This document shows, in pieces, positions 36,601-45,150 of a stretch of 52,072 nucleotides of DNA. Positions within the stretch are counted from its first letter, which is position 1; every line of letters starts with the position of its first letter. Position numbers and translations under genes: made by a program. Source of the stretch: Neorhizobium huautlense (GTDB lineage Bacteria; Pseudomonadota; Alphaproteobacteria; Rhizobiales; Rhizobiaceae). Where the stretch lies: NCBI RefSeq assembly GCF_002968575.1, contig NZ_PVBM01000031.1, positions 1 through 52,072 of the forward strand, read 5' to 3'. The notes below the pieces were generated by a model, which worked only from the letters and a program-made list of their open reading frames with translations, had not been told where the DNA came from and did no database searches.

Positions 36601-37399
36601 CAATGGCTATTGCGCAGTCATACGCGACATCACCCAATGGAAACGCACAGAGGAAGAGCTGCGCACGGCCAAACGCGCCGCCGAGACGGCGAACGCCCAC
36701 AAGAGCGAGTTCCTTGCACATGTGAGCCATGAGATCCGCACACCGCTGAACGCCATCATCGGATTTGCGGACATGATGGCGACAGAGCGTTTCGGGCCGA
36801 TCGGACATCCGCGCTATATCGAATATGCCAACGATATCGGTCGCTCCGGACGACATGTGCTCGATATCGTCAACGATCTGCTCGATATTTCGAAGATCGA
36901 GGCGGGCGAGATGGAACTCGATTTCGTCGCTGTAGGCCTTAACGAAACAGTATCCGAGGCTGTGTCCCTGGTGCAGCCGCAGGCAAACAGCCAACGCGTC
37001 ATCATTCGCACGGCGCTTTCGCATGCCGTGCCGCAGGTCGTCGCCGATCTTCGCTCCGTGAAGCAGATCGTCCTCAACATTCTGTCGAATGCCATCCGCT
37101 TCACGCCGTCGGGCGGGCAGATCGTCGTGTCGACGGCCTATGAAGCCAATGGCAACGTGGTGCTTCGCATTCGCGATACGGGCATCGGCATGACGCGCCC
37201 GGAACTCGAACTCGCCATGAAGCCGTTCCGTCAGGTAGCAGGCGGCACACGTAAACGAGGCGACGGCACCGGTCTTGGCCTGCCGCTTACCAAAGCGATG
37301 GTAGACGCAAACCGCGCAGCCTTCTCGATCACATCGGCTCCGAACGAAGGTACATTGGTGGAAATTACCTTCCCTTCGCCGCGAGTGCTTGCGAACTGA
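33623..37399 (+). CDS. cbrA: PAS-domain sensor histidine kinase, CbrA-like
   Basis: 1258 residues. PAS-like segments at about 20-80, 355-470, 765-860 and 890-1005 (the last ends in RDITQWKR). The stretches ~230-340 and ~500-760 are very acidic and Glu/Asp/Ala-rich, probably disordered. The kinase core has the H-box HVSHEIRTPLNAIIGF with His1036, N-box LNILSNAIRFT, DTGIGMT and GDGTGLGLPL. No receiver domain and no transmembrane helix, so cytoplasmic. Position next to the phasin gene matches S. meliloti cbrA, a kinase acting through DivK on cell cycle, exopolysaccharide and symbiosis. The assignment is by position and architecture. The start lacks a strong ribosome binding site. Confidence 0.85.
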   Translation: MSAVQYPFIDIAVHEHVRDRFAAGEAIILFSQDTMDPLWCNGRGADLFGFESIYDFLDQGPNRNDIVFRQIEAAARQLGAAGDVRHLMIRIASGFQRVPIQAACELIRIQGKAAVLFSAPVEKSRLSLSARAARMIEGFDDPDTHMAVLDENGEVLAASAKFADLGISNQTAKMLSVTAGNDPSRLVKRPIPTAKGYLPAAIGRLSEEPALNLLFTVETVQDRTAADDGLKSASQMATVHATEADADGAFGSDVREEDEDFTVEAVPGAGFEDVITAVSEIEDAEELEEEISLEAQVSDGFGQDEDVPAEETNDVSTDEAAGSDAQSIAGGGSEPVATAGEASTQDPTGFVFRRDGRAIRFVWKIDATGRFSEVSSEFADAVGPNAANINGMGFGDLAALFGLDPDGKIAELLNKRDTWSGKTIWWPVEGTSLVVPVDLAALPTYTRTREFDGFRGFGIVRIGDAAEDPNAIGLTLTPTLAEDVAGATNTTSLPADSPFIAFELEDDEPSAHPEGSVANASGADEEDTVDEMTQTKATEEPAETEAIAAEDDQPAGEPKPLSLTGRQVPSLLDWPEGEKPALRIVENAGRRYSDKVIQLEEHRSSGRERLTPVEQAAFREIARQLDSFIDRHAEQKNAEPDAPSPVSEANETAPIAIDPVQDGAFSEKEQRDLVQEGGIRASAESLTETPDRVEEQPAEAAEDASDKVATITGETGNIVAEEEVPVDADGTEEAIGPGLELSDRELLNRMMPVRERIGLSAEIVDQMPVALLIHNGDHLIHGNPEFLRLTGYAALDELVEVGGLDALLQRQDLEGKTTEAGGMVVVRSDDVVVPVTARLQSVRWGDSTALMLALMPVVAESSASDGTEAAEVIPLHPRRPADQLAKLQVEVEELRAILETATDGVVIIGAEGDIRSLNRAASGLFNYDNEEINGKPFVTLFAHESQRAILDYLGGLSGHGVASVLNDGREVIGREASGGFLPLFMTIGKLTSSNGYCAVIRDITQWKRTEEELRTAKRAAETANAHKSEFLAHVSHEIRTPLNAIIGFADMMATERFGPIGHPRYIEYANDIGRSGRHVLDIVNDLLDISKIEAGEMELDFVAVGLNETVSEAVSLVQPQANSQRVIIRTALSHAVPQVVADLRSVKQIVLNILSNAIRFTPSGGQIVVSTAYEANGNVVLRIRDTGIGMTRPELELAMKPFRQVAGGTRKRGDGTGLGLPLTKAMVDANRAAFSITSAPNEGTLVEITFPSPRVLAN

Positions 37400-37415
37400 C
37401 TTTTCAATGATTAGC

Positions 37416-37436
37416 ACTCCTCTTTGAAAGAGGAGT
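37416..37436 (+). promoter_or_regulatory. Hairpin covering the fbpB ribosome binding site
   Basis: ACTCCTCTT (37416-37424) and AAGAGGAGT (37428-37436) form a perfect 9-base stem with a 3-base loop. The 3' arm contains GAGGAG, the only good ribosome binding site for fbpB, five to six bases before its TTG start. It could serve as an attenuating structure, a terminator remnant of cbrA, or both. Confidence 0.6.
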
Positions 37437-37441
37437 AGAAT

Positions 37442-39115
37442 TTGCAGGTTTCGACGACACCCGCCATGCCGACGCAGAAAGCACGGCAGCCGCGCCGACC
37501 GCTTTCCTGGACCGCGGTGGGCGTCGCCACCGTGATCGCCTGGCCGATCCTCGCTATATTATGGATTGCGATATCCGGCGACGATGGCACCTGGCAACAT
37601 ATCATCGTCAATGTCGTACCGCGCGCCACCGGGCGCACGCTGCGGCTTCTCTTTCTAACCGGACTGGTGACCGCGTTTTTTGGCGTGCTCACCGCTTGGC
37701 TCGTCGCAAGTTTCGACTTCCCTTTCCGCCGGCTTCTCTCGGCCGCGCTGGTGCTGCCGCTTGCTATTCCCTCCTATCTTGCCGCGTACGCCTTCGGAGA
37801 GTTCCTCGATTTTACCGGTCCGCTGCAGACCTGGTACCGGCAGATCTTCGGCTACCAAACTGCCCGTGAATACTGGTTTCCAGACATTCGTTCGCTCGGC
37901 GGGGCGGTGCTGGTGCTCTCTGCTGTCCTCTATCCGTATGTTTATCTGGCCTGCCGTTCGATGTTCATGATGCAGGGCCGCGCGGCTGCCGATGTTGCCC
38001 GCACACTCGGCGCCGGCCCTCTTCGAGTGTTCTTTCAGGTGCAGATTCCCATGGCGCGGCCAGCAATCATGATCGGGCTGACCCTCGTCATGATGGAGAC
38101 GCTGAACGATATCGGAGCGGTGGAATTTCTCGGCGTCAATACTCTCACCTTCTCGATCTACGACACCTGGCTGAACCGCGGCAGTCTTTCCGGCGCCGCG
38201 CAGATCGCCGCCGTGATGCTGCTGGTCGTCTCGATCCTGATTCTTGTCGAACGGGCAGCCCGCCGGCAGCAGCGGTTTTCCGGCAACAGGACGACGACGC
38301 TCGCCGATGCGGCAATGCGGCCGCGACTGAGCGGAGTAAAAGGCTTGCTTGCGGCTGCCTTCTGCGTCCTGCCTGTTGCTTTTGGCTTCGGCCTCCCATT
38401 CCTGGTGCAGGGCCGCTTTGCGCTGGCACGGATCGAGGATTTTGCCGATCCTCGCCTCCTTGACGCGCTGTGGAACAGCATTACCGTCTCCACGGCGACC
38501 GCTCTCTGCTCTGTTGCTCTCGGCTTTGTCCTTTCCTACGCGGCACGCAGCGAACGCTCGGGGCTCGTCGCATTCTCCAACCGGCTCGCGTCGCTCGGTT
38601 ACGCGGTACCTGGCACGGTCCTTGCGATGGGCGTGCTTGTTCCGCTTGCCGCCTTCGACAACGCGTTGGACGGCATCCTGCGGGAGAGCGCTGGGATTTC
38701 GACGGGCCTGCTGCTTTCCGGTACCGGCTTTGCTATCGTTTATGCCTGCACTGTTCGTTTCATGGCCATGGCTGAAGGCAATCTGGATGCCGGCTTTCAA
38801 AAACTCTCGCCGCATCTCGACATGGCCGCGCGTGCTCTTGGCCGAAATCGCCGGCAGACCCTCTGGTCCGTGCTGCTCCCCAACATGCATCCCGCGCTTC
38901 TGACAGCCGCCCTCTTTGTCTTCATTGAGACAATGAAGGAACTATCGGCCACCATCCTGCTTCGGCCATTCAATTTCAACACCTTGGCAACGCTCGTCTA
39001 CGAGGACGCCTCGCGAGCCCGGATAGAGGATTCCTCCGTCGCCGCAATCATCATCATTCTTGCCGGGCTGGTGCCTGTCGCGCTGGTGTCGCGCTCGCTC
39101 AACAGATTGCACTGA
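37442..39115 (+). CDS. fbpB: Iron(III) ABC transporter permease with two fused permease domains
   Basis: 557 residues, about 12 transmembrane helices in two homologous halves, each with an ABC permease loop (ADVARTLGAGPLRVFFQVQI and AARALGRNRRQTLWSVLLP). This is the FbpB/AfuB architecture. I accept the TTG at 37442 since AGGAG is placed correctly; the ATG at 37466 has no site. Partner binding protein: FbpA at 25636. No iron-type ATPase lies in the window, so FbpC must be elsewhere. It follows cbrA by 42 bases. Confidence 0.88.
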   Translation: MQVSTTPAMPTQKARQPRRPLSWTAVGVATVIAWPILAILWIAISGDDGTWQHIIVNVVPRATGRTLRLLFLTGLVTAFFGVLTAWLVASFDFPFRRLLSAALVLPLAIPSYLAAYAFGEFLDFTGPLQTWYRQIFGYQTAREYWFPDIRSLGGAVLVLSAVLYPYVYLACRSMFMMQGRAAADVARTLGAGPLRVFFQVQIPMARPAIMIGLTLVMMETLNDIGAVEFLGVNTLTFSIYDTWLNRGSLSGAAQIAAVMLLVVSILILVERAARRQQRFSGNRTTTLADAAMRPRLSGVKGLLAAAFCVLPVAFGFGLPFLVQGRFALARIEDFADPRLLDALWNSITVSTATALCSVALGFVLSYAARSERSGLVAFSNRLASLGYAVPGTVLAMGVLVPLAAFDNALDGILRESAGISTGLLLSGTGFAIVYACTVRFMAMAEGNLDAGFQKLSPHLDMAARALGRNRRQTLWSVLLPNMHPALLTAALFVFIETMKELSATILLRPFNFNTLATLVYEDASRARIEDSSVAAIIIILAGLVPVALVSRSLNRLH

Positions 39116-39153
39116 GGATGATTGCAATTCTGAGATGCATTGAAGGCTAAAAG

Positions 39154-39175
39154 AAAGGCAGCCAAAGCTGCCTTT
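39154..39175 (+). terminator. Rho-independent terminator of fbpB
   Basis: AAAGGCAGC/GCTGCCTTT, 9-base stem with a CAAA loop, continuing into AAATTTAAAT. It starts 39 bases after the stop codon. Confidence 0.8.
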
Positions 39176-39381
39176 AAATTTAAATGCTGTCCAACGAAAG
39201 TTGGCGGAGACATCATGTCTATGAAAGCTCGCGGCTACCCGTCTTCATACACCGGATGAATCCCTATTGCTCCACTCTTGAGCATTTCCACTTAACAGCC
39301 GGTAAACTGCGCCTCGTTTTGGGAAGCGTCATTTCTGATGGGTTGTCATGATACACATCAGGACCTTCCGATGGTATGTCT

Positions 39382-41334
39382 TCAGTTCTCAAGTTCGGTC
39401 AACCCGGCAAAAAGATCGAGCGCTTCCGGATTGGCGAGGGCTTCCTTGTTCTTGACCGGCCGGCCATGGACCACGTCGCGTACCGCCAGTTCAACAATCT
39501 TGCCAGATTTTGTGCGCGGAATATCGGCAACCTGGACGACCTTTGCCGGCACGTGACGCGGCGAGGCACCGGTGCGAATTCGGCTCCTGATCGCCTTGAC
39601 GAGATCTTCATCGAGCTGTCGGCCTTCCGACAGGCGCACGAAGAGGACGACGCGCACATCGTCTTCCCAATCCTGGCCGATGCAGATCGCTTCCGCGACC
39701 TCCTCCATCTGCTCGACCTGATTGTAGATTTCCGCCGTGCCAATACGCACGCCGCCCGGATTGAGAGTGGCATCGGAACGGCCATGAATGATGATGCCGC
39801 CGTGTTCCGTCCATTCGGCGAAATCGCCATGGCACCAGATGTTCTCGAACCGCTCGAAATACGCTGCCCGGTATTTCCTGCCGTCGGGATCGTTCCAGAA
39901 CATGATCGGCATGGATGGGAAGGCCTTGGTGCAGACGAGCTCCCCCTTTTCCCCACGTACCGGTTTCCCGTCGTCATTCCATACATCCACCGCAAGACCC
40001 AGTCCGGGTCCCTGGATTTCCCCCCGCCAAACGGGCTTTAGCGGATTGCCAAGTACAAAACAGGACACGATATCCGTGCCGCCGGAAATGGATGCAAGAT
40101 GCACCTCACTCTTGATGCCCTCGTAAACGAATGAAAAGCCTTCCGGCGAAAGCGGTGAGCCGGTCGAGGTGATCAATCGCAAGCTCTGGAGATCGTGGGT
40201 CTGCTTAGGGAGGATGCCGCCTTTGCGGACTGCATCGATGTATTTTGCCGAGGTCCCGAATACGGCAAATTTCTCCTCCTGAGCATAGTCGAAGAGAACG
40301 TTTCCGTCCGGCGCGAAGGGCGAGCCGTCGAAGAGGCAGAGCGTTGCGCCGACGGCAAGGCCGGAGACCAGCCAGTTCCACATCATCCACCCGCAGGTGG
40401 TGAAATAAAATAACTTCTCACCGGGCTCCAAGCTGCAGTGAAGGCGGTGCTCCTTCAAGTGCTGCAGAAGCGTGCCGCCTGCCGAATGAACGATGCATTT
40501 CGGCACACCAGTCGTTCCGGAGGAGAAAAGGATATAGAGCGGATGCGCGAAGGGCAGCTGCTCGAACTCAACCGGCTTTGCCTGAAAAGGCGCAATAAAG
40601 TCCGCGAGCATGCGTCCGTCGGAAAGCGAGGCGGCCAGCGCCGGAGCATCTCCCGCATAGGGAACGACCAAGACCGGTGTCTTCAACGCTTGGGAAACCG
40701 CCTTCACCTTGGCAGCGACATCCTGACGTTTGCCGTTATACCAATAACCGTCGCAGGTAATGAAGAGCTTGGGTTCGATCTGGCCGAAGCGGTCGAGGAC
40801 GCCCTGGTCCCCGAAATCGGGAGAACAGGAAGACCAGATCGCGCCGATAGAGGCTGCCGCCAGCATGCAAGCTACGGTCTCCGGCATGTTGGGCATCATG
40901 GCCGCAATCCGGTCGCCTTTTTCGATACCGAGAGCCCTAAACGCCTGCTGCAGGCGGGAAACTTCAGCACGCAGCCTATCCCAGGACCAGCAGTCGCTCG
41001 CCTTGTCCTCTCCGCGAAAGACAAGAGCATCGGCCGCACCGGTGCCGGTCAGGAGATTTTCGGCAAAATTCAGCGTCGCGTCGGGAAAAAAGCGGGCTGC
41101 GAGCATATCGTCGCCATCCTCAAGCGAGCGCTCCCCACGCTTGCCCTTAACGCCGCAATAGTCCCATATCGCGGACCAGAACGCCTCCCGCTCGGCAATC
41201 GACCAGGCGTAAAAGGCGTCATAATCCGCGAAGCTCTTCCCGTGGCGCTCAGCGCACCAGCCGATAAAGTGAAAAAGCGGTGTCTTCTGCCGGGCTTCCT
41301 GCGAAGGACTCCACAGCGGCTGTTGGTTGGCCAT
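39382..41334 (-). CDS. acsA2: Acetoacetyl-CoA synthetase
   Basis: 650 residues, the length of acetoacetate-CoA ligases. ANL-family motifs: YILFSSGTTGVPKCIVHSAG, TTCGWMMWNWLVSGL, ISGGTDIVSCF, and the C-terminal lysine motif RTKSGKIVELAV. It activates acetoacetate with ATP and CoA, the closing step of PHB degradation, which fits the nearby phasin gene. GGAGGA lies six bases before the chosen ATG (MANQQPLW). Divergent from the AsmA-like gene. Confidence 0.95.
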   Translation of the reverse strand: MANQQPLWSPSQEARQKTPLFHFIGWCAERHGKSFADYDAFYAWSIAEREAFWSAIWDYCGVKGKRGERSLEDGDDMLAARFFPDATLNFAENLLTGTGAADALVFRGEDKASDCWSWDRLRAEVSRLQQAFRALGIEKGDRIAAMMPNMPETVACMLAAASIGAIWSSCSPDFGDQGVLDRFGQIEPKLFITCDGYWYNGKRQDVAAKVKAVSQALKTPVLVVPYAGDAPALAASLSDGRMLADFIAPFQAKPVEFEQLPFAHPLYILFSSGTTGVPKCIVHSAGGTLLQHLKEHRLHCSLEPGEKLFYFTTCGWMMWNWLVSGLAVGATLCLFDGSPFAPDGNVLFDYAQEEKFAVFGTSAKYIDAVRKGGILPKQTHDLQSLRLITSTGSPLSPEGFSFVYEGIKSEVHLASISGGTDIVSCFVLGNPLKPVWRGEIQGPGLGLAVDVWNDDGKPVRGEKGELVCTKAFPSMPIMFWNDPDGRKYRAAYFERFENIWCHGDFAEWTEHGGIIIHGRSDATLNPGGVRIGTAEIYNQVEQMEEVAEAICIGQDWEDDVRVVLFVRLSEGRQLDEDLVKAIRSRIRTGASPRHVPAKVVQVADIPRTKSGKIVELAVRDVVHGRPVKNKEALANPEALDLFAGLTELEN

Positions 41335-41516
41335 TCCCATTCCTCCATCCCAGAGAGCCGTCTGACCAAACGAGCTCTTTCCATGGCCGCTCAGGCTTGA
41401 ACTCAAGCTGAATGGCCCTGGCCTGTATAGCATGCTGCACTGCATGATAAAGAGGATTGCCGGCCAAGAAAGTGCGGATTTGCGCGATCTTGGTATTTCC
41501 TATATTCGCGTTGGAC

Positions 41517-43367
41517 ATGCTGACCGTGGGGATCAAAAATCTGCCAAGACACCTGAAGCGCCCGCTCAGCTGGCGGATCCGCGGTCTGCTGATCGGGGTC
41601 CTCGCAGGTTTGGGGCTCTTTGCCCTTTTCCAAATCATCGCCCCCTTCCTGATCTCCTCGACCCTGGTGCGGGCAGGCATGGAGGAGGCCGTTGCCGAAT
41701 GGACGGGCCACGACGTTACGATCGAAGGATCTCCGGACATCCGGTTCTGGCCTGAGCCGAGGATTACGCTCCGCGACATCACCATCCGCAAGCCGGTGGA
41801 CGGCGGCGAACGGGTGCTCGGCCGCGTCTCGCGCCTTTCCGCCTCGTTCGACCTCCTTCAAACCCTGATCGGGCAGCCGGAATTCAAGGATTTCCGCCTG
41901 ACCGATCCGCAAATCTACGTTCTGCGAGAGCCGGACGGCCGGCTTGATTGGGCAAATGACGGGCTGTTGAGCCGGGCGGTAAGGGAAGCAAAGCCCAATG
42001 CCAGCGGCCAGCAGCTCGCCGCATACGCCGACGCTCCGATGGGAGAGGTCCGCATCACCAATGGAATTCTCGAAATATCCGAGGTTTCGAGCGGTCGCAC
42101 CCTACGATTTACAGCCATCGATGGCGATCTCAATTGGCCCTGGCTTTCCCGCGGCATGGAGATCAAAGCCAGGGGCGAGATCAACGGCCGCAAGATTTCA
42201 GTGGACTTCAATTCGACGCAACCTCTCCTTCTCCTCGCTGGCAGAAGCGGAAACGCATCGGGGGCTATCGTATCCGAGCTGTTTCAGGGGCGTTTCCAAG
42301 GCGTCGCCAACCTTGCGACACATGCTTTCCTATCCGGCGATGCCGAATTGACTATTCCGGACCTGCCAACCGTCATGGCATGGTCGGGGGTAAATTTTGC
42401 AGGCGCCGAGCGCATTAAACGCCTCTCGTTGAATGCGCGTCTCGTCACTAACGACAACACGCTGCGCTTCGAGAACCTGTCGCTCGGCCTCAACGACGAT
42501 AAGGCAACAGGCATCCTGGATCTGATGGTTCCCGAAGATCGGTTACCGCGGCTTACCGGGACGCTCGCGTTTGATCGCCTGGATTTGTCCGGAATCCTAG
42601 ATGCACTGACACCGGCAGCCGATGAAGCAAGTAAAAACAACAACCTGCAAACAGGAATAGAATTCGACCTGCGGCTTTCGGCGGAGCAGGCAGTGCTGGG
42701 GCCTCTCCATCTTTCCGAGGCGGCCATAAGCGTGCTGGACACGCCGCACCAGTCACGGGTGGACATCGTCGACAGCGATTTCGAAACCGGCCGGCTGACC
42801 GGGCGCCTTGCTACCGCAGGCATCGACCGGCAGGACGAGATGGCCCTCCATATTGCCGTGCAGGGCGCCGATTTCGGCAATATCATCAAGAATCTGGGCC
42901 TTGGCGGCCCGTTGCCCATGACCCACGGCTCCCTGGATTTGTCGCTCAACATCCGCCGGCCGATAAACCCGCAGGCGTGGCGCGAGGCAGAGGGGAATTT
43001 CCGCTTGCGCGGAGGAGAGGGTTTTCTTCCCGGCGTCAACATCGCAAGTGTCAGGCAGCTCGCAACTCACAAGCAGTATTTCTCTCTGAGTGAGGTCGGC
43101 AGCGGCAATCTGCAGTTCGACAGCATCGACCTGGCTGCGCGCATCGCGCATGGCTCGGCCGAGATCCACGATGGAAAGATCACCGGCAGCGACGGTACGT
43201 TGGCGATTTCCGGGGTGATACCGTATGCCAGCAATGGCCTTGCTCTTTCCGCGACCATTCGCCCGGCAGCCGATGAACCAGCACAGCTGACCGTTTTCAT
43301 TGGAGGATCCTGGCCCAATCCGGTGATCTGGCCAGTTTCGGAGACCGCGCCAAAACCGGCGGAGTAA
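41517..43367 (+). CDS. AsmA-family envelope protein
   Basis: 616 residues. One N-terminal transmembrane anchor (LLIGVLAGLGLFALFQIIAP), then AsmA-type beta-rich sequence: GHDVTIEGSPDIRFWPEPRI, TLRDITI near the start and the C-terminal GSLDLSLNIRRPINPQAWRE, GEGFLPGVNI. AsmA-like proteins belong to the group implicated in lipid transfer across the periplasm and outer-membrane assembly. Start uncertain: a TTG at 41457 is possible, and neither has a strong ribosome binding site. Confidence 0.85.
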   Translation: MLTVGIKNLPRHLKRPLSWRIRGLLIGVLAGLGLFALFQIIAPFLISSTLVRAGMEEAVAEWTGHDVTIEGSPDIRFWPEPRITLRDITIRKPVDGGERVLGRVSRLSASFDLLQTLIGQPEFKDFRLTDPQIYVLREPDGRLDWANDGLLSRAVREAKPNASGQQLAAYADAPMGEVRITNGILEISEVSSGRTLRFTAIDGDLNWPWLSRGMEIKARGEINGRKISVDFNSTQPLLLLAGRSGNASGAIVSELFQGRFQGVANLATHAFLSGDAELTIPDLPTVMAWSGVNFAGAERIKRLSLNARLVTNDNTLRFENLSLGLNDDKATGILDLMVPEDRLPRLTGTLAFDRLDLSGILDALTPAADEASKNNNLQTGIEFDLRLSAEQAVLGPLHLSEAAISVLDTPHQSRVDIVDSDFETGRLTGRLATAGIDRQDEMALHIAVQGADFGNIIKNLGLGGPLPMTHGSLDLSLNIRRPINPQAWREAEGNFRLRGGEGFLPGVNIASVRQLATHKQYFSLSEVGSGNLQFDSIDLAARIAHGSAEIHDGKITGSDGTLAISGVIPYASNGLALSATIRPAADEPAQLTVFIGGSWPNPVIWPVSETAPKPAE

Positions 43368-43395
43368 GCCCGCCAACAGAGCTCCCTGCTCCCGA

Positions 43396-44214
43396 TCAGG
43401 TCGTACCCCGCAGGGCGACATGCTCATCGCGGATACGCCGCAGTTCGGTTCGCTTGGTGCTGATCGAGGCGAGAATCACGCCGATGGTCACAAAACCGAT
43501 CAGGATGGTGCAGATCGCATTGATCTCCGGTGTTACACCCAGACGCACCTGCGAATAGATCTTGATCGGCAGCGTCGTCGCGCCCGGGCCGGTGTTGAAG
43601 CTCGCGATCACCAGATCGTCGAGCGACAGCGTGAAGGCGAGCATCCAGCCGGCGATAACAGCGGGCAGGATCAGCGGCAGGGTGATCTTGAAAAAGGTCC
43701 TGACGGGCGGGCAGCCGAGATCGAGTGCTGCCTCTTCCAAACTGCGATCAAAGGTCATAAGGCGCGACTGAACGACAATCGCGACATAACACATCGTGAA
43801 GGTCGTATGAGCGATGGTGACCGTCCAGAAGCCGCGGTCGATATTCAGCGCCACGAAGAGGAGCAACATGGACAGACCGGTGATCACTTCCGGCATGACG
43901 AGCGGCGCGTAGATCATGCCGGAAAATAGCATCCTGCCGGGGAACTTCTGGAAACGGACAAGGGACAGGGCAGCGAGCGTTCCAAGCACAGTGCCCAGGG
44001 TCGCACTAAGGACGCCGACACGCGCTGTTACCCAGGCTGCATCCATCAGCCCCTCGTTGGACCACATGGTGCGATACCACTGCAGCGAAAACCCGCCCCA
44101 GACCGTCACCAGCTTGGATGCGTTGAACGAATAAACGACCAGAATGATAATCGGGATATAGAGAAAGGCGAAGCAGAGCGTCAGGACGGTGGCGTCGAAA
44201 CGGGACGATTTCAT
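43396..44214 (-). CDS. potI: Putrescine ABC transporter permease PotI
   Basis: 272 residues, 6 hydrophobic helices. The EAA loop LEEAALDLGCPPVRTFFKIT and the adjacent LSLDDLVIASFNTGPG are typical of PotC/PotI. Last gene of the leftward operon potFGHI; its ATG is one base past the potH stop codon. Inner membrane; pairs with PotH. Confidence 0.95.
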   Translation of the reverse strand: MKSSRFDATVLTLCFAFLYIPIIILVVYSFNASKLVTVWGGFSLQWYRTMWSNEGLMDAAWVTARVGVLSATLGTVLGTLAALSLVRFQKFPGRMLFSGMIYAPLVMPEVITGLSMLLLFVALNIDRGFWTVTIAHTTFTMCYVAIVVQSRLMTFDRSLEEAALDLGCPPVRTFFKITLPLILPAVIAGWMLAFTLSLDDLVIASFNTGPGATTLPIKIYSQVRLGVTPEINAICTILIGFVTIGVILASISTKRTELRRIRDEHVALRGTT

Positions 44215-44215
44215 C

Positions 44216-45133
44216 TCACACGACCTTCTTCTGCTGGTTCTGGAAAATCATGATCGGCACGACCAGCATGATCAGCAGGACCACGGCCACGGCCGAGGCG
44301 AGCGGCCAGTCGCGATTGCCGAAGAATTCCGTCCAGAGCGTCTTGCCGATCATCAGCGTGTCGGCACCTCCCAAGAGATCGGGGATGACGAATTCACCCG
44401 TAATTGGAATAAAGCAGATCATCGACCCGGCAATGACGCCCGGCAGCGACAGCGGAAAGGTGATCTTCCAGAATGCCTTCCACGGCGGGCAACCAAGATC
44501 GCTCGCGGCTTCCAGTAGCGTATTGTCCATCTTCTCCAGCGCCGAATAAAGCGGCAGGACCATGAACGGCAGATAGGAATAGACGATACCGATAAAGACG
44601 GCGATGTCGGTCCTGAAAATCAGGACCTGCTCGTTCGGTCCCATGAGGCCGATCGTCTGCAAGAGCAGGGTCAGCAAGCCATCCGGCTTCAGGATGCCGA
44701 TCCAGGCATAAACACGGATCAGGAACGAGGTCCAGAACGGCAGGATGACCAGCATGACGAGGGTCGGCCGGAGCGTGATCGGCGCCCGCGCCATGGCGAG
44801 CGCCATGGGATAGCCGATCAGGAGCAGCAGGAAGGTGGAGATCACCGCGATCCTCAGTGAGGACAGATAGGATTTGATGTAGAGGGGATCCTCCGTAAGG
44901 AAGAGATAATTTTCAAAATCCAGCTTCGAAATGTAGCCGCTGATCGCGCCAAAGCCGGGAAAGACCGGTGTATAGGGCGGCATGGCAATAGCCGTGTCCG
45001 ACAGCGAGATCTTGAAGATGATGAGGAACGGCGCCGTGAAAAACAGCAGCAGCCAAAGATAGGGCACGACGACAACGAACCAGCGCGCCGGGTTGGGCGT
45101 ATTGGCGGCTTGTGTCTCCGAAACGCTCGCCAT
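44216..45133 (-). CDS. potH: Putrescine ABC transporter permease PotH
   Basis: 305 residues with 6 transmembrane helices. EAA loop LLEAASDLGCPPWKAFWKIT and FVIPDLLGGADTLMIGK, both PotB/PotH features. AAGGAGGAGG lies upstream of the ATG at 45133. Between potG (17 bases) and potI (1 base). Confidence 0.95.
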   Translation of the reverse strand: MASVSETQAANTPNPARWFVVVVPYLWLLLFFTAPFLIIFKISLSDTAIAMPPYTPVFPGFGAISGYISKLDFENYLFLTEDPLYIKSYLSSLRIAVISTFLLLLIGYPMALAMARAPITLRPTLVMLVILPFWTSFLIRVYAWIGILKPDGLLTLLLQTIGLMGPNEQVLIFRTDIAVFIGIVYSYLPFMVLPLYSALEKMDNTLLEAASDLGCPPWKAFWKITFPLSLPGVIAGSMICFIPITGEFVIPDLLGGADTLMIGKTLWTEFFGNRDWPLASAVAVVLLIMLVVPIMIFQNQQKKVV

Positions 45134-45150
45134 CTCCCCCTCCTCCTTGG

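Noticed and set aside
36245..37417. 390-codon minus-strand frame inside cbrA
   Set aside because: Opposite the kinase core, whose H, N and G boxes are unmistakable.
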